From assembly GCA_000972765.1 (NCBI GenBank), contig CP011265.1:2465501-2529500 (forward strand): 64,000 nt of DNA, in the 5' to 3' direction. Made by a program: the position numbers and the translations under genes. Below the pieces are notes generated by a model, which saw nothing but the letters and a program-made list of their open reading frames with translations, ran no database searches and was not told the origin of the DNA. This DNA comes from Verrucomicrobia bacterium IMCC26134. Lineage in GTDB: Bacteria; Verrucomicrobiota; Verrucomicrobiia; Opitutales; Opitutaceae. Below are positions 42,060 through 53,065 of the stretch, in pieces (the stretch's first letter is position 1; every line of letters starts with the position of its first letter).

Positions 42060-43427
42060 ATGAAAAACACCCTCCAGCTCGACTATCCCGCCATCCTAGC
42101 CAACACCGCCCGGCCGGTCCACCTGGCCATTACCTTTGAAACGCCAGAGGTGACCGGCGCGCGTCCACAACCCGTCGCCTTTGTGGCGGTGGTCGATCGC
42201 AGCGGCTCGATGCAAGGCGAGCCCCTGACCGCGGCCAAACGCGCGACGCGCACCGTGGTGCGGAATCTGCGCAAAGGTGATTATTTCGGCCTGGTGGTGT
42301 TCGACGATCAGGCCCGAACCCTCGTGCCCCTGGCGGACACACGGGACGAAATGACGGTGATGAAGAGCATCGACCAGATCGGATCCGGAGGCTCCACCAA
42401 CCTCGCCGGCGGCTGGGCGCTCGGGCGTGACCTGCTCTCGGCATTGCCGGCCGGTTTCCCGCGCAAGCTCCTGCTGCTCACCGATGGCGAACTCAACGTC
42501 GGAGTCGTCGAACCCGAACTGGTCAAAAAAATGGTGGCGATGGGCCTGGAGAAGAATGGCCTGCGCACGAGCTGCCTTGGTTTTGGCGACAACTATAACG
42601 AAGACCTGCTGGAGGCGCTGGCGAACGCCACGGGCGGCGGCTTTCACAACGCCCGAAAGCCCGATTCCCTGCCCGAGATATTCCGGAAGGAGCTGGACGG
42701 ATTGCAGAGCATCGTGGTGCAAAACCTGCGCGTTCGCGTGCGCTCGTGCGGCTTTGTGGACCGGATTTCGATGATGGGCGAATACCCCGAACTGACGCTC
42801 GACGAAAAGACCAAGGAATACGCCCTTGGTGATTTTGTATCAGGCGAGCGGCGGGTGGCCGTGCTGGCCCTGGACGTTCTCCCCATCCCGCTTGGCGCGG
42901 ACGGGCGTGCGACCGCGACCTGGGACGGCGAGGATCTGGTCATGCTGGAAATCCGTTACGACACGATCACGCCTGGAGGTCTGGTAACCCACGTGGAGGC
43001 CCATCGCGTAAAAGTTCTCCCGGTCCAGTCGGCCGGGGATGTGCAGGTGAATACGGACGTGTTGCCCTGGGTCTCGCTGCAATCGGCGTCGGCGGCGGTG
43101 GAGCGCGCGCTCCGGGCCCGGGACGAGGGGAATGCAGAGCAAGCCCGTGCGATCGTGCAGAAGGAAATCGACGGGCTGGCCACGTTGCCGGCATCGGACC
43201 TTCTCGTCGATGCACGTCGCCTGCTCGATTCGACCCTGCGGGCGCTGGAAGACGGCGCGGACTACAACAGCGGGCGCAAGATGATGCGCTCGATGAACCG
43301 CTACTTTTCCAAGGGAAGTTCGGCGGACGATGCCGTGCTTGAAACCGGGCAGTGGCCTTCGTTCAAGTCCCAGAAGCCGAAGCCCGCGTCGGACCAGGCC
43401 GATCAAGACCGCAACGTCGAGCCGTGA
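42060..43427 (+). CDS. Von Willebrand factor type A domain protein
   Basis: From ATG 42060 (MKNTLQLDYPAILANT) the protein has 455 residues; upstream GTG/ATG codons at 42048 and 42051 overlap or touch the -10. The VWA domain (about 40-230) keeps the MIDAS residues in VVDRSGSMQGEPL, the GSGGSTNLAGGW threonine loop and LLTDGELNVG. A beta-rich region follows, then a helical C-terminus. No signal peptide, so it is a cytoplasmic Mg-dependent protein-binding scaffold. A GC-rich terminator follows. It shares its promoter type with the divergent SLOG-like gene. Confidence 0.85.
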   Translation: MKNTLQLDYPAILANTARPVHLAITFETPEVTGARPQPVAFVAVVDRSGSMQGEPLTAAKRATRTVVRNLRKGDYFGLVVFDDQARTLVPLADTRDEMTVMKSIDQIGSGGSTNLAGGWALGRDLLSALPAGFPRKLLLLTDGELNVGVVEPELVKKMVAMGLEKNGLRTSCLGFGDNYNEDLLEALANATGGGFHNARKPDSLPEIFRKELDGLQSIVVQNLRVRVRSCGFVDRISMMGEYPELTLDEKTKEYALGDFVSGERRVAVLALDVLPIPLGADGRATATWDGEDLVMLEIRYDTITPGGLVTHVEAHRVKVLPVQSAGDVQVNTDVLPWVSLQSASAAVERALRARDEGNAEQARAIVQKEIDGLATLPASDLLVDARRLLDSTLRALEDGADYNSGRKMMRSMNRYFSKGSSADDAVLETGQWPSFKSQKPKPASDQADQDRNVEP

Positions 43428-43543
43428 GGTCTCGCGTGGTCTTGACGCAAGCCTAGAGGATGGCCGCACTCACCCTGATGCCGGTGAGTGCGCAGGCGAC
43501 GAGGACCAATAACCGATTGGTTTCAGACTTTAGCCTGCCGTAG

Positions 43544-43566
43544 GCCCGGCCGCTGGCCGGGCTTTT
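43544..43566 (+). terminator. Terminator after the VWA gene
   Basis: GCCCGGCC-GCT-GGCCGGGC followed by TTTT, 117 bp past the VWA stop. The rest of the 43428-43641 gap is GC-rich with no gene. Confidence 0.65.
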
Positions 43567-43641
43567 CTCGGCGGCCCCGACCGGTTGCGACACCGGGCCA
43601 CAGCAAAGCCAAAAACCCCAGGCATCTGGCCGCCCGAGGCG

Positions 43642-44928
43642 CTAGAGCTTGTAGCCGTCCGGCACCAAGACCCCCTTCGGCACCACCAGCACGCCGTCAC
43701 GGATGACCACGCCGTTCGGATACTGGCCGTCGGCCTTGCCCACGGGGCTGAGCTTTACGTTGGCACCGATGCGCGCGTTTTTATCGATGATGGAGTGGTG
43801 GATATCGGAACCGGGACCGACGCCGAGATGTGGACGCCCCCTGGCCACATTGGCCTTCAGCTCGTCTTCGCTCTCATAGTAATCCGCACCCATCATCACG
43901 ACGTCCTTCAACACCGTGCCGGCGCGCACGAACGAGCGGACGCCCAGCACGCAGTGCGTGATGGTGGAGTTTTCCACAATGGAGCCGTCCCCGAACACAA
44001 CGTAGTCCAGGGTGCATTTGTTCACCTTGCTCGGAGGCAGATAACGATCCTGCGTGTAAATGGGCGCCGCCGGGTCGAAAAAATTGAAGGGAGGCAAGGG
44101 CTGGGCGAGCGCAAGGTTGGCATCGAAGAACGCCTTCACCGTTCCGATGTCCTCCCAGTAGCCTTCGAACACATGGGCGAAGAGCTTTTTGCGTCCCAAA
44201 AGACTGGGGATCACTTCTTTGCCGAAATCGGTCATGCCATTGTCCAGCGCATCGGCCAGCACCTGACGGTTGAAAACGTAGATACCCATCGAGGCCAGGC
44301 AGTGCTTCTCGGTGCCGGCATTCTTCAGCAAGGCCTGCACCTTGGAGCTAAGGGTGAGACTGTTGATCACCGCCGGATCCTTTGGTTTCTCCGCAAACTG
44401 GGAGATGGAAAGATCGTCCGACACCTTCATCAAGCCGAGGCCTTCGATCTTCGAAACCGGGAAGGGGATCGCCGCCAGGGTCACATCCGCACCGGTCGCG
44501 ATGTGCTGCTCGATGATCTTGCGGAAATCCATCCGGTAGAGCTGGTCGCCCGACAGGATCAAAACGTAGTCGTGCTGGAAGGTCCTGAAATGCTGAAGGT
44601 TACGCCTGACCGCGTCCGCCGTGCCCTGATACCAGTCGAGGCTCTTTTCCGTCTGCTCAGCCGACAGGATGTCCACAAAACCGCCGCCGAACGGATCGAA
44701 GTGGTAGGTGCTCTGCGTGTGACGATGGAGCGAAGCGGTGTGGAACTGCGTGAGCAGGAAAATGCGGTTAATGTCACTGTTGATACAGTTGCTGATCGGG
44801 ATATCGACCAGCCGGTATTTTCCCGCCAGCGGCACGGCCGGTTTGCAACGCTCTTGGGTGAGCGGGTGCAGACGCGATCCGCGCCCGCCACCCATGATAA
44901 CCGCTAGGACATTTTTTTGGGGGTTCAT
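43642..44928 (-). CDS. glgC: Glucose-1-phosphate adenylyltransferase
   Basis: The protein has 428 residues and makes ADP-glucose for glycogen synthesis. Motifs: VLAVIMGGGRGSRLHPLTQERCKPAVPLAGKYRLVDIPISN at the N-terminus, ILSGDQLYRMDFRKII, KPKDPAVI, GYWEDIGTVKAFFDANLAL, and a C-terminal left-handed beta helix (KVNKCTLDYVVFGDGSIVENSTITHCVLG). It is divergent from glmS with a 73-bp gap. Confidence 0.95.
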   Translation of the reverse strand: MNPQKNVLAVIMGGGRGSRLHPLTQERCKPAVPLAGKYRLVDIPISNCINSDINRIFLLTQFHTASLHRHTQSTYHFDPFGGGFVDILSAEQTEKSLDWYQGTADAVRRNLQHFRTFQHDYVLILSGDQLYRMDFRKIIEQHIATGADVTLAAIPFPVSKIEGLGLMKVSDDLSISQFAEKPKDPAVINSLTLSSKVQALLKNAGTEKHCLASMGIYVFNRQVLADALDNGMTDFGKEVIPSLLGRKKLFAHVFEGYWEDIGTVKAFFDANLALAQPLPPFNFFDPAAPIYTQDRYLPPSKVNKCTLDYVVFGDGSIVENSTITHCVLGVRSFVRAGTVLKDVVMMGADYYESEDELKANVARGRPHLGVGPGSDIHHSIIDKNARIGANVKLSPVGKADGQYPNGVVIRDGVLVVPKGVLVPDGYKL

Positions 44929-45001
44929 TAGTTTCTTGGCTAAAGCCTTGCGGAGCCTTCCAAGCGACCCGTAACTTCGCCAGCTAAAACCCTAAAAAAA
45001 C

Positions 45002-46891
<1,890 letters not shown>

Positions 46892-47047
46892 GAAACGCCG
46901 CGCGTCGATGCAGTCAGAATTCAGCAGCCAGTGGTCAGTATTCCGAATCACGCCTCTTCACCCCACCCTTCTTGCTGCCGACCTCCTGAATTCAGACTCG
47001 TTCTAAATTCTGACTTCTGAATTCTGAATCCTGACATCTTCCGACCG

Positions 47048-48538
47048 ATGACCATCCTCCCTTCCGCCGCCGACTTCGACCGCCTCGCCCAGCAGGGAAA
47101 CCTCATCCCGGTTTACGCCGACTTGATGGCGGACTTCGAGACGCCCGTCTCCGCCTACGCCAAGCTGCGCGGCCACGGCCCCTCCTACCTGCTCGAATCC
47201 GTCGAGGGCGGAGACACCCTCTCGCGTTACAGCTTCATCGGTTGCCGTCCGCGCAAGGTCTTCACCTGCGGCCCCGCCACGACCAATATCCGCGAGCTCG
47301 GCCAGCCCGACCGCGAAGTCCCCACCCCCGCCGATCCGCTCACCCTGATCGAAGCGGAGATGAGCGGCTTTAAGCCCGTCCCCGTGCCCGGGCTGCCCCG
47401 CTTCACCGGCGGCGCGGTCGGCTTCATCGGCTACGAATACGCCACCCGCATCGAGCCCACCATCCCCGCGGCAGCCACGGACGAGCTGGGCACTCCCCTG
47501 CTCTACTTCATGCTGTCGGATTCGCTCCTGATCTTCGACCGCGCCAAACAAACCCTCCGCCTCTGCGTCAACGCCCACCTCGCCGCCGGCGAAGCCCCCT
47601 CAGCCGCCTACGCCCGCGCCGTCGTTGAGCTGCAGGCCCTCCACGCCCTGCTCGCGCAGCCCTCCTCGCTCGCGCCCGCACCGCTCATCGACCCGGGCTT
47701 TGTCGCCGTGCCGCGCGGCAACTTCACCCAGCACGCCTTCGAGGCCGCCGTCGAGGCCGGCAAGGAGTTCATCCGCTCCGGCGACATCATCCAATTTGTC
47801 CCTTCGCAGCGTTTTTCCAAACCCTTCGACCGCACCCCGCTCGATCTCTACCGCGCGCTCCGCACGGTCAATCCGTCGCCTTACATGTTCATCCTCGACG
47901 CCGGCGACTTCGCCATCGTCGGCGCTTCGCCCGAGGTGCACGTGCGTTTGACCGACGGCCTCGTCGAGATCCGACCCATCGCCGGCACCCGTAAGCGCGG
48001 CGTCACCCACGCCGAGGACCTCGCCCTCGAAAAGGACCTGCTGGCCGACCAGAAGGAACGTGCGGAGCACTTGATGCTCGTCGATCTCGCCCGCAATGAC
48101 ATCGGCCGCGTCTGCCAGTTCGGCTCCGTCACCGTGCCCGAAAGCTTCATCATCGAGCGCTACTCGCACGTCATGCACATCGTTTCTCAGGTCGAGGGCC
48201 GGATCGCCCCGGAGAAAAACGCCTTCGACCTCATGCGCGCCACCTTCCCCGCCGGCACCGTCAGCGGCGCCCCGAAGATCCGCGCCATGCAGATCATCGC
48301 GAAAACCGAGCCCAGCCAGCGCGGCTTCTACGCCGGCGCGCTCGGCTACTTCGGCTACGATGGCAACAGCGACACCTGCATCATGCTGCGCACCTCGCTG
48401 ATCAAGGACGGGGTCATCCACATCCAGGCCGGCGCGGGCGTCGTGGCCGACAGCGTGCCCGAGAGCGAATTTCAGGAAACCATCAACAAGGCCTCCGCGC
48501 TCTTCAAAGCCGTCGCCATCGCCGAGCGACTCGCCTGA
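47048..48538 (+). CDS. trpE: Anthranilate synthase component I
   Basis: The protein has 496 residues: an N-terminal regulatory half with YLLESVEGGDTLSRYSFIG (the LLES motif of tryptophan feedback inhibition) and a chorismate-binding half with IQFVPSQRFSKPF, EVHVRLTDGLVEIRPIAGTRKRG, LVDLARNDIGRV, AGTVSGAPKIRAMQII and IQAGAGVVADSVPESEF. It makes anthranilate with a TrpG partner that is not in this window. The 157-bp gap after glmS holds short TGAATTCTGA repeats and no attenuator-like leader peptide rich in Trp. Confidence 0.95.
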   Translation: MTILPSAADFDRLAQQGNLIPVYADLMADFETPVSAYAKLRGHGPSYLLESVEGGDTLSRYSFIGCRPRKVFTCGPATTNIRELGQPDREVPTPADPLTLIEAEMSGFKPVPVPGLPRFTGGAVGFIGYEYATRIEPTIPAAATDELGTPLLYFMLSDSLLIFDRAKQTLRLCVNAHLAAGEAPSAAYARAVVELQALHALLAQPSSLAPAPLIDPGFVAVPRGNFTQHAFEAAVEAGKEFIRSGDIIQFVPSQRFSKPFDRTPLDLYRALRTVNPSPYMFILDAGDFAIVGASPEVHVRLTDGLVEIRPIAGTRKRGVTHAEDLALEKDLLADQKERAEHLMLVDLARNDIGRVCQFGSVTVPESFIIERYSHVMHIVSQVEGRIAPEKNAFDLMRATFPAGTVSGAPKIRAMQIIAKTEPSQRGFYAGALGYFGYDGNSDTCIMLRTSLIKDGVIHIQAGAGVVADSVPESEFQETINKASALFKAVAIAERLA

Positions 48539-48552
48539 GCCGCGCGGCTCAA
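48537..48552. terminator. Short palindrome between convergent trpE and kinase genes
   Basis: TGAGCCGCGCGGCTCA is a perfect 16-bp palindrome overlapping the trpE stop and lying just past the convergent gene stop at 48555. It may serve as a bidirectional terminator stem, but lacks a T-run. Confidence 0.3.
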
Positions 48553-48554
48553 TC

Positions 48555-50774
48555 CTACGCTTCAGCCTCCGGCTCCGTCCGGGCCAGAATCTCAACCGTG
48601 AACACGCTGCCCGCGCCTTCGCGGCTCTCCAGCGTGATGTCGCCGCCCAGTAATCGCGCCAGTTGACGGCTGATCGAGAGCCCCAGCCCCGAGCCGCCGA
48701 AACGCCGCGCCACCGAGGAGTCAGCCTGCGCGTAGGCGGCAAACAATCTCGCTTGCGCCGCCACCGGTATGCCCGGCCCGGTATCGATAACCCTGAACCT
48801 CAACCGGCGCGAGGCCGGGCCGTCTACCGCCGCTTCATGCGGCAGCATTGACACCGCCACTTCCACGCTGCCGCGCGCGGTGAACTTTAAGGCGTTCGAA
48901 ACCAGGTTCGAAAGAATCTGGCGCAAACGCAGCGGATCCGTCCACACCAACACGGGGACATCCTCCTCCAGTCGCAACCGCATGAGCACGCCCTTGGCCT
49001 CCGCCATGGGCCGGAACAAGCCCAACAGCGGCTCCAAAAACTCGCGCAGATGCACCGGTGCATGCTCCATCGTCATCTCCCCCGCCTCCAGCTGCGACCA
49101 ATCCAGCAGCTCGTTCACCAGCTCCAGCAGGCTCCTCGACGCCTCCCTCATCAGGACCATGTTCTCCCTCTGCTCCTCCGCCAGCGGACTGTCCTGATCC
49201 GCAAGCATGAGATCGGTCATTCCGATGATACCGCTCATCGGCGTGCGAATGTCGTGCGCCATCATCGCGAGGTAGCTTTTGCGGGACGCATTCGACGCCT
49301 CCGCATCGTCCTTCGCCATTCGTAACTCCATCGCCATCTCCCGGCTCTCCGTGATATCCTGACACGACGCCACCAGTCCGTGTCTTCCGCCAAACTCAAT
49401 CAACGACGCCGACAACAGCACCCAGATTATACCGCCCTCGCTGTCCCGCAGACGCAGCTTCTGGCCGGAGACCGTCCCCTCGCGCGGCAACCGGACGAGC
49501 AACTCCCTGCGATTCATAGGGTCCATGTAAAATTCCTCCGACTTGTGCCGCAACAGCTCCGCCGGCGGCATTTTCAACATTTCTCCCGCCAGCCTGTTGG
49601 CGAAAATAATGAATCCGGTCTCCACATCACTGATCGTGACAGGGAAAGGTGCCCTCTCCGCCAGTTCGCGATACTGTTTCTCGCTGCGCTTCAGCCGTCG
49701 GTGGCCTTGCACCAGAGGCGCCAGCGAACCGGACAGCACCAGCGTGATCGCCGCAGCCCCTCCCAGGGGCCAGTAAACCCAGTGGAAATTCGGACGCGGA
49801 TCTGGATCGTAAAGCATTTCCTCGATCGAGAACCCTCTCGGCACCATGCCTAGCTCCGCATAAGTGTCCGCGATATGCCGCCAGCGTCCGGGATTCATGT
49901 GCCCCACCTCGATCAGCCCGGGATGCATCAACTGGATGGTCCGCTCCGCCTCAAATTCAAGGTGTTCACGTGATTTTCGATCCGGATACTGGCGCCGGAT
50001 CAGGTCGACAATCACCTGCGGGTGCGCCAGGGCGTAATCCCACCCCTTCAAGGACGCCGCGCGAAACGCCCGCACCCGCTCCGGATGCTCGCTCACCTGC
50101 TTCTCCGTGGTGAACAGGTTGTCTCCGTAGAAATCGATGCCTCCTGCCCTCGGCGAGTAGAGCGTGTAGGGCACCTTCGCCTTCTGGAGTAAAAACGGCT
50201 CGTCCGTGCTGTAGCCCGACATCGCGGCCACCCGTCCCGCCGCCAAATCGTCCACACTGAAGTTATGGTGATTTATCCGCAGCTTGGTCGTATCCACTCC
50301 TTCGTTACGAAAATAGGCGAATAACTCGGCCGACTGCGGCTCGATCATCAACGGCTTGTCTGGCAAACTCTGCAGGTCCTGATCCGCCGCGCCCCCGGCC
50401 GCGAGCAGAACCAGCGGCGAGTGCTGGAACACCGCCGCCAGCACCACCACCGGCTTTCCCTGCGCGCGCAGCATCACCAGCTCGGAAGTTCCGACTCCGA
50501 AATCAGCGCGCCCCATGATCACCTCATTCACCGGATCCAGCCCCGGTTGCCCCTCCACCAGCGATACCTCCAGACCCGCCTCGCGATAGTAGCCCTGCTC
50601 CACCGCCGCATAATAGCCGGCAAATTGAAACTGATGCGTCCACTTCAGCTGCAACACCACCCGGTCGGGCTCCGCCTCCGCCGCCCGAACCGCATCGCCG
50701 CAGATCCAGACGCACCCAAGCATGCCTAAGATCGAGCGGATCAATACAATGAGTGAATGAAGTAAATCCCTCAT
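48555..50774 (-). CDS. Sensor histidine kinase with NMT1/THI5-type binding domain
   Basis: From ATG 50774 the protein has 739 residues. A signal-like segment is followed by a NMT1/THI5-like periplasmic binding domain (about 33-290: RVVLQLKWTHQFQFAGYYAAVEQGYYREAGLEVSLVEGQPG). A transmembrane helix (WVYWPLGGAAAITLVLSGSLAPLV) then leads to a PAS domain (about 365-480), a dimerisation box MMAHDIRTPMSGIIGMTDLML with the phospho-acceptor His, and a HATPase (LVSNALKFTARGSVEV, DTGPGI, GSGLGLSISRQL). No receiver follows. The ligand may be a thiamine-pyrimidine or alkane-sulfonate-like compound. A start at 50921 would add a spurious extension. Confidence 0.88.
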   Translation of the reverse strand: MRDLLHSLIVLIRSILGMLGCVWICGDAVRAAEAEPDRVVLQLKWTHQFQFAGYYAAVEQGYYREAGLEVSLVEGQPGLDPVNEVIMGRADFGVGTSELVMLRAQGKPVVVLAAVFQHSPLVLLAAGGAADQDLQSLPDKPLMIEPQSAELFAYFRNEGVDTTKLRINHHNFSVDDLAAGRVAAMSGYSTDEPFLLQKAKVPYTLYSPRAGGIDFYGDNLFTTEKQVSEHPERVRAFRAASLKGWDYALAHPQVIVDLIRRQYPDRKSREHLEFEAERTIQLMHPGLIEVGHMNPGRWRHIADTYAELGMVPRGFSIEEMLYDPDPRPNFHWVYWPLGGAAAITLVLSGSLAPLVQGHRRLKRSEKQYRELAERAPFPVTISDVETGFIIFANRLAGEMLKMPPAELLRHKSEEFYMDPMNRRELLVRLPREGTVSGQKLRLRDSEGGIIWVLLSASLIEFGGRHGLVASCQDITESREMAMELRMAKDDAEASNASRKSYLAMMAHDIRTPMSGIIGMTDLMLADQDSPLAEEQRENMVLMREASRSLLELVNELLDWSQLEAGEMTMEHAPVHLREFLEPLLGLFRPMAEAKGVLMRLRLEEDVPVLVWTDPLRLRQILSNLVSNALKFTARGSVEVAVSMLPHEAAVDGPASRRLRFRVIDTGPGIPVAAQARLFAAYAQADSSVARRFGGSGLGLSISRQLARLLGGDITLESREGAGSVFTVEILARTEPEAEA

Positions 50775-50977
50775 ATAAAAAATAATAATACGAGCGCGAT
50801 TTATACAACCGAATACCGCGCGTATCTTGCACTTTCTAACGGAGTTGGCGCCGTCGATCGCTTTCCGCCCTGCCCCTTCCTTAACACTTAAAGCGGCGTG
50901 ACCGGGCAAAATCCTCTGCACCGCCCAACAATTGTGTCGGCATCCGCCTCTGCAAAAGACAGGACCCAGTCCACACC

Positions 50978-51796
50978 ATGCCGGATTTCGTCAATTTTTC
51001 CGCCTACCGCTTCACGCCGCTGGACGCGTTGCCCGCGCTGCGCGCGCGCCTGACCGACTTCTGCCGGGAAGAATCCCTGCGCGGCACGATCCTGCTCAGC
51101 CCGGAGGGCATCAACCTTTTCGTCGCCGGCGAACGCCCGGCGATGGACCGCTTCCTCGTCGAGTTGCGCACCCTCCCCGGCCTCTCCGACCTGGCGCCCA
51201 AGGAAAGCCTCAGCGCCGACCAGCCTTTTAACCGGATGTTGGTGAAGATCAAAAAAGAGATCATCGCCTTCGGCGTCGAAGGCATAGACCCCGCCCGCAA
51301 CCCTTCGCCCAAGCTCGCGGCCGCCACCCTCAAACAGTGGCTCGATGAAGGCCGCCCGCTCACCCTGCTCGACACCCGCAACGACTACGAAATCCGGCTC
51401 GGGACCTTCTCCGGCGCCGTGCCCGCCGGTATCGACCACTTTCGCGATTTCCCCGAAGCCGTGCGCAAACTCCCGCCCGCGCTCAAATCGCAACCCCTCG
51501 TCATGTTTTGCACCGGCGGCATCCGTTGCGAGAAAGCCGGCCCCTTCATGGAACGCGAAGGCTTTGAAAACGTGTTCCAGCTCGACGGCGGCATTCTGAA
51601 ATATTTCGAGGAGGTCGGCGGCGCCCACTACGAAGGCGAGTGCTTCGTCTTCGACCGCCGCGTCGGCGTGGACCCCGCGCTCAAACCCACCGGCTCCGTG
51701 CTCTGCTACGCCTGCCAGCAACCGCTCACCCTGGCCGAGCAGGCCGACCCTCGCTACGTTTACGAAAAAAGCTGCCCGCACTGCTACGCCGTTTGA
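50978..51796 (+). CDS. trhO: tRNA uridine(34) hydroxylase, rhodanese family
   Basis: The protein has 272 residues, formerly UPF0176. The N-terminal ferredoxin-like half shows [26 protein letters not shown]. The rhodanese half has [19 protein letters not shown] and the catalytic [11 protein letters not shown] at about 178-188. The C-terminus adds a zinc site, CYACQQP...CPHC. It hydroxylates U34 of tRNA to ho5U. A GCAAAG repeat follows it. Confidence 0.92.
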   Translation: MPDFVNFSAYRFTPLDALPALRARLTDFCREESLRGTILLSPEGINLFVAGERPAMDRFLVELRTLPGLSDLAPKESLSADQPFNRMLVKIKKEIIAFGVEGIDPARNPSPKLAAATLKQWLDEGRPLTLLDTRNDYEIRLGTFSGAVPAGIDHFRDFPEAVRKLPPALKSQPLVMFCTGGIRCEKAGPFMEREGFENVFQLDGGILKYFEEVGGAHYEGECFVFDRRVGVDPALKPTGSVLCYACQQPLTLAEQADPRYVYEKSCPHCYAV

Positions 51797-51816
51797 ACCA
51801 CGGCCTGAACCGGATT

Positions 51817-52005
51817 TTAGCCGCGAAAGAACGCAGAGAGCGCAAAAAATCCCAAGTCGGCTAGGCGCTGTCTTAAGTGGCACGGGCGTCCCGCCCGTGG
51901 GTTCGGAACATGGGCGAGACGCCCATGCCACTTCAATACGGCTGCAGTTTTATTTAAGACGCTCTAGATGTTCTTTGCGATCTCTGCGTTCTCTCGCGGC
52001 CAATC
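51817..52005. repeat. Nested palindromic repeat
   Basis: The outer arms are GCCGCGAAAGAACGCAGAGAGCGC and TTCTTTGCGATCTCTGCGTTCTCTCGCGGCC. An inner pair, GTGGCACGGGCGTC/CCGCCCGTG and GGGCGAGACGCCCATGCCAC, is inserted between them. It looks like one repeat inserted in another. It fills most of the 51797-52213 gap; no gene is seen. Confidence 0.55.
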
Positions 52006-52213
52006 CTCCGTCTCCGAAATTCGGCAATCGTTCTAATTCCCGTCCAAACCGTCCTTAGACTTGCCCCTCGTTGGCACCTCTCATCCATCTGATTCAGATC
52101 ATCCGAATCCTTCACCTTAATCCTCTATCTTCACCTGGCGCGCAGCGCGCCCTGAGCGGATAGCTTGACGCCACCGCGCCCCGCTTCTTGCTTCACCTCG
52201 TCTGACCCGGCCC

Positions 52214-52288
52214 GCGAGCGTAGCACAATGGATAGTGTAGAAGCCTCCGAAGCTTTTGATCTGAGTTCGATTCTCAGCGCTCGCACCA
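52214..52288 (+). tRNA. tRNA-Arg (anticodon CCG)
   Basis: 75 nt with encoded CCA: acceptor GCGAGCG/CGCTCGC, D-arm AGCACAATGGATAGTGT, anticodon stem-loop GAAGC-CTCCGAA-GCTTT with CCG, T-arm CTGAGTTCGATTCTCAG. It lies 25 bp before the end of pgl on the other strand. Confidence 0.92.
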
Positions 52289-52312
52289 GACGCTTGGGCA
52301 CCCGTCCGCCCG

Positions 52313-53044
52313 TCACAAACGCGCCGCCGCAGCCTCGTCCACCAGCCAGACCACGCGGTCGGCGCAGGATTTGAGGATCTGGGAGGGCACATTCAGCGGA
52401 TCCGAGGGACCGCGCATGACGCGGTGCAGGGCCTCCGCCTTGCCTGCTCCCAACGCCATCACCACCACGAGTCCGCAGGCCCTCAAGCCCGTCGGCGTGA
52501 TCGTCAGGCGCCAGCCCTTGCCCGGCACTTCCTGGCCGCCAAAGAGCAGACCGCCGTCGTCGCGCAAAAGCGGCGTGCAGGGGAAGAGCGATGCGGTGTG
52601 GCAATCGTCGCCCATGCCAAGAAAACACACGTCATAGGCGCGCCCCGGGCCGGCGAGGAGCAGCAGGGTCTTGCGATACGCCTCCGCCGCCTCCACGACC
52701 GGCCACGCCACCATCCAGGGGTGGCGGTGTTCATCCGGCACATTCAAGGGGGCGAACAAGGCCCGCTCGGCATTGCCAAAGTTGCTCTCGGGACTGCTGA
52801 GCAACACATGCCGTTCGTCGCTGACCGTAAAATGCGTTTCCCGCACCAGCGCGTCCGGCAAGGCACGTGAAGCCACGCACCACTGGTAAAACGCGGCCGG
52901 CGTGCTCCCGCCGGTCAGGGCCCACAGGAAGCGTCCGGGACGCGCCACCCGGTGCTGCGCCTCGGTCAGGGCGACCGCTTGCGCAAACAGCTCTTCTTTG
53001 CCGCCAACAATGACACGACCGCAGTCGGATGGAATTTCACGCAT
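52313..53044 (-). CDS. pgl: 6-phosphogluconolactonase
   Basis: The protein has 243 residues of the SOL/DevB family: FLWALTGGSTPAAFYQWC, HFTVSDERHVLLSSPESNFGNAERALF, CFLGMGDDCHTASLFPCTPLL, RLTITPTGLRACGLVVVMALGAGKA. The usual GMGxDGHTAS reads GMGDDCHTAS. It converts 6-phosphogluconolactone to 6-phosphogluconate. It is 21 bp downstream of opcA. Confidence 0.92.
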   Translation of the reverse strand: MREIPSDCGRVIVGGKEELFAQAVALTEAQHRVARPGRFLWALTGGSTPAAFYQWCVASRALPDALVRETHFTVSDERHVLLSSPESNFGNAERALFAPLNVPDEHRHPWMVAWPVVEAAEAYRKTLLLLAGPGRAYDVCFLGMGDDCHTASLFPCTPLLRDDGGLLFGGQEVPGKGWRLTITPTGLRACGLVVVMALGAGKAEALHRVMRGPSDPLNVPSQILKSCADRVVWLVDEAAAARL

Positions 53045-53065
53045 GATTCGATAAACCGGAACCGA

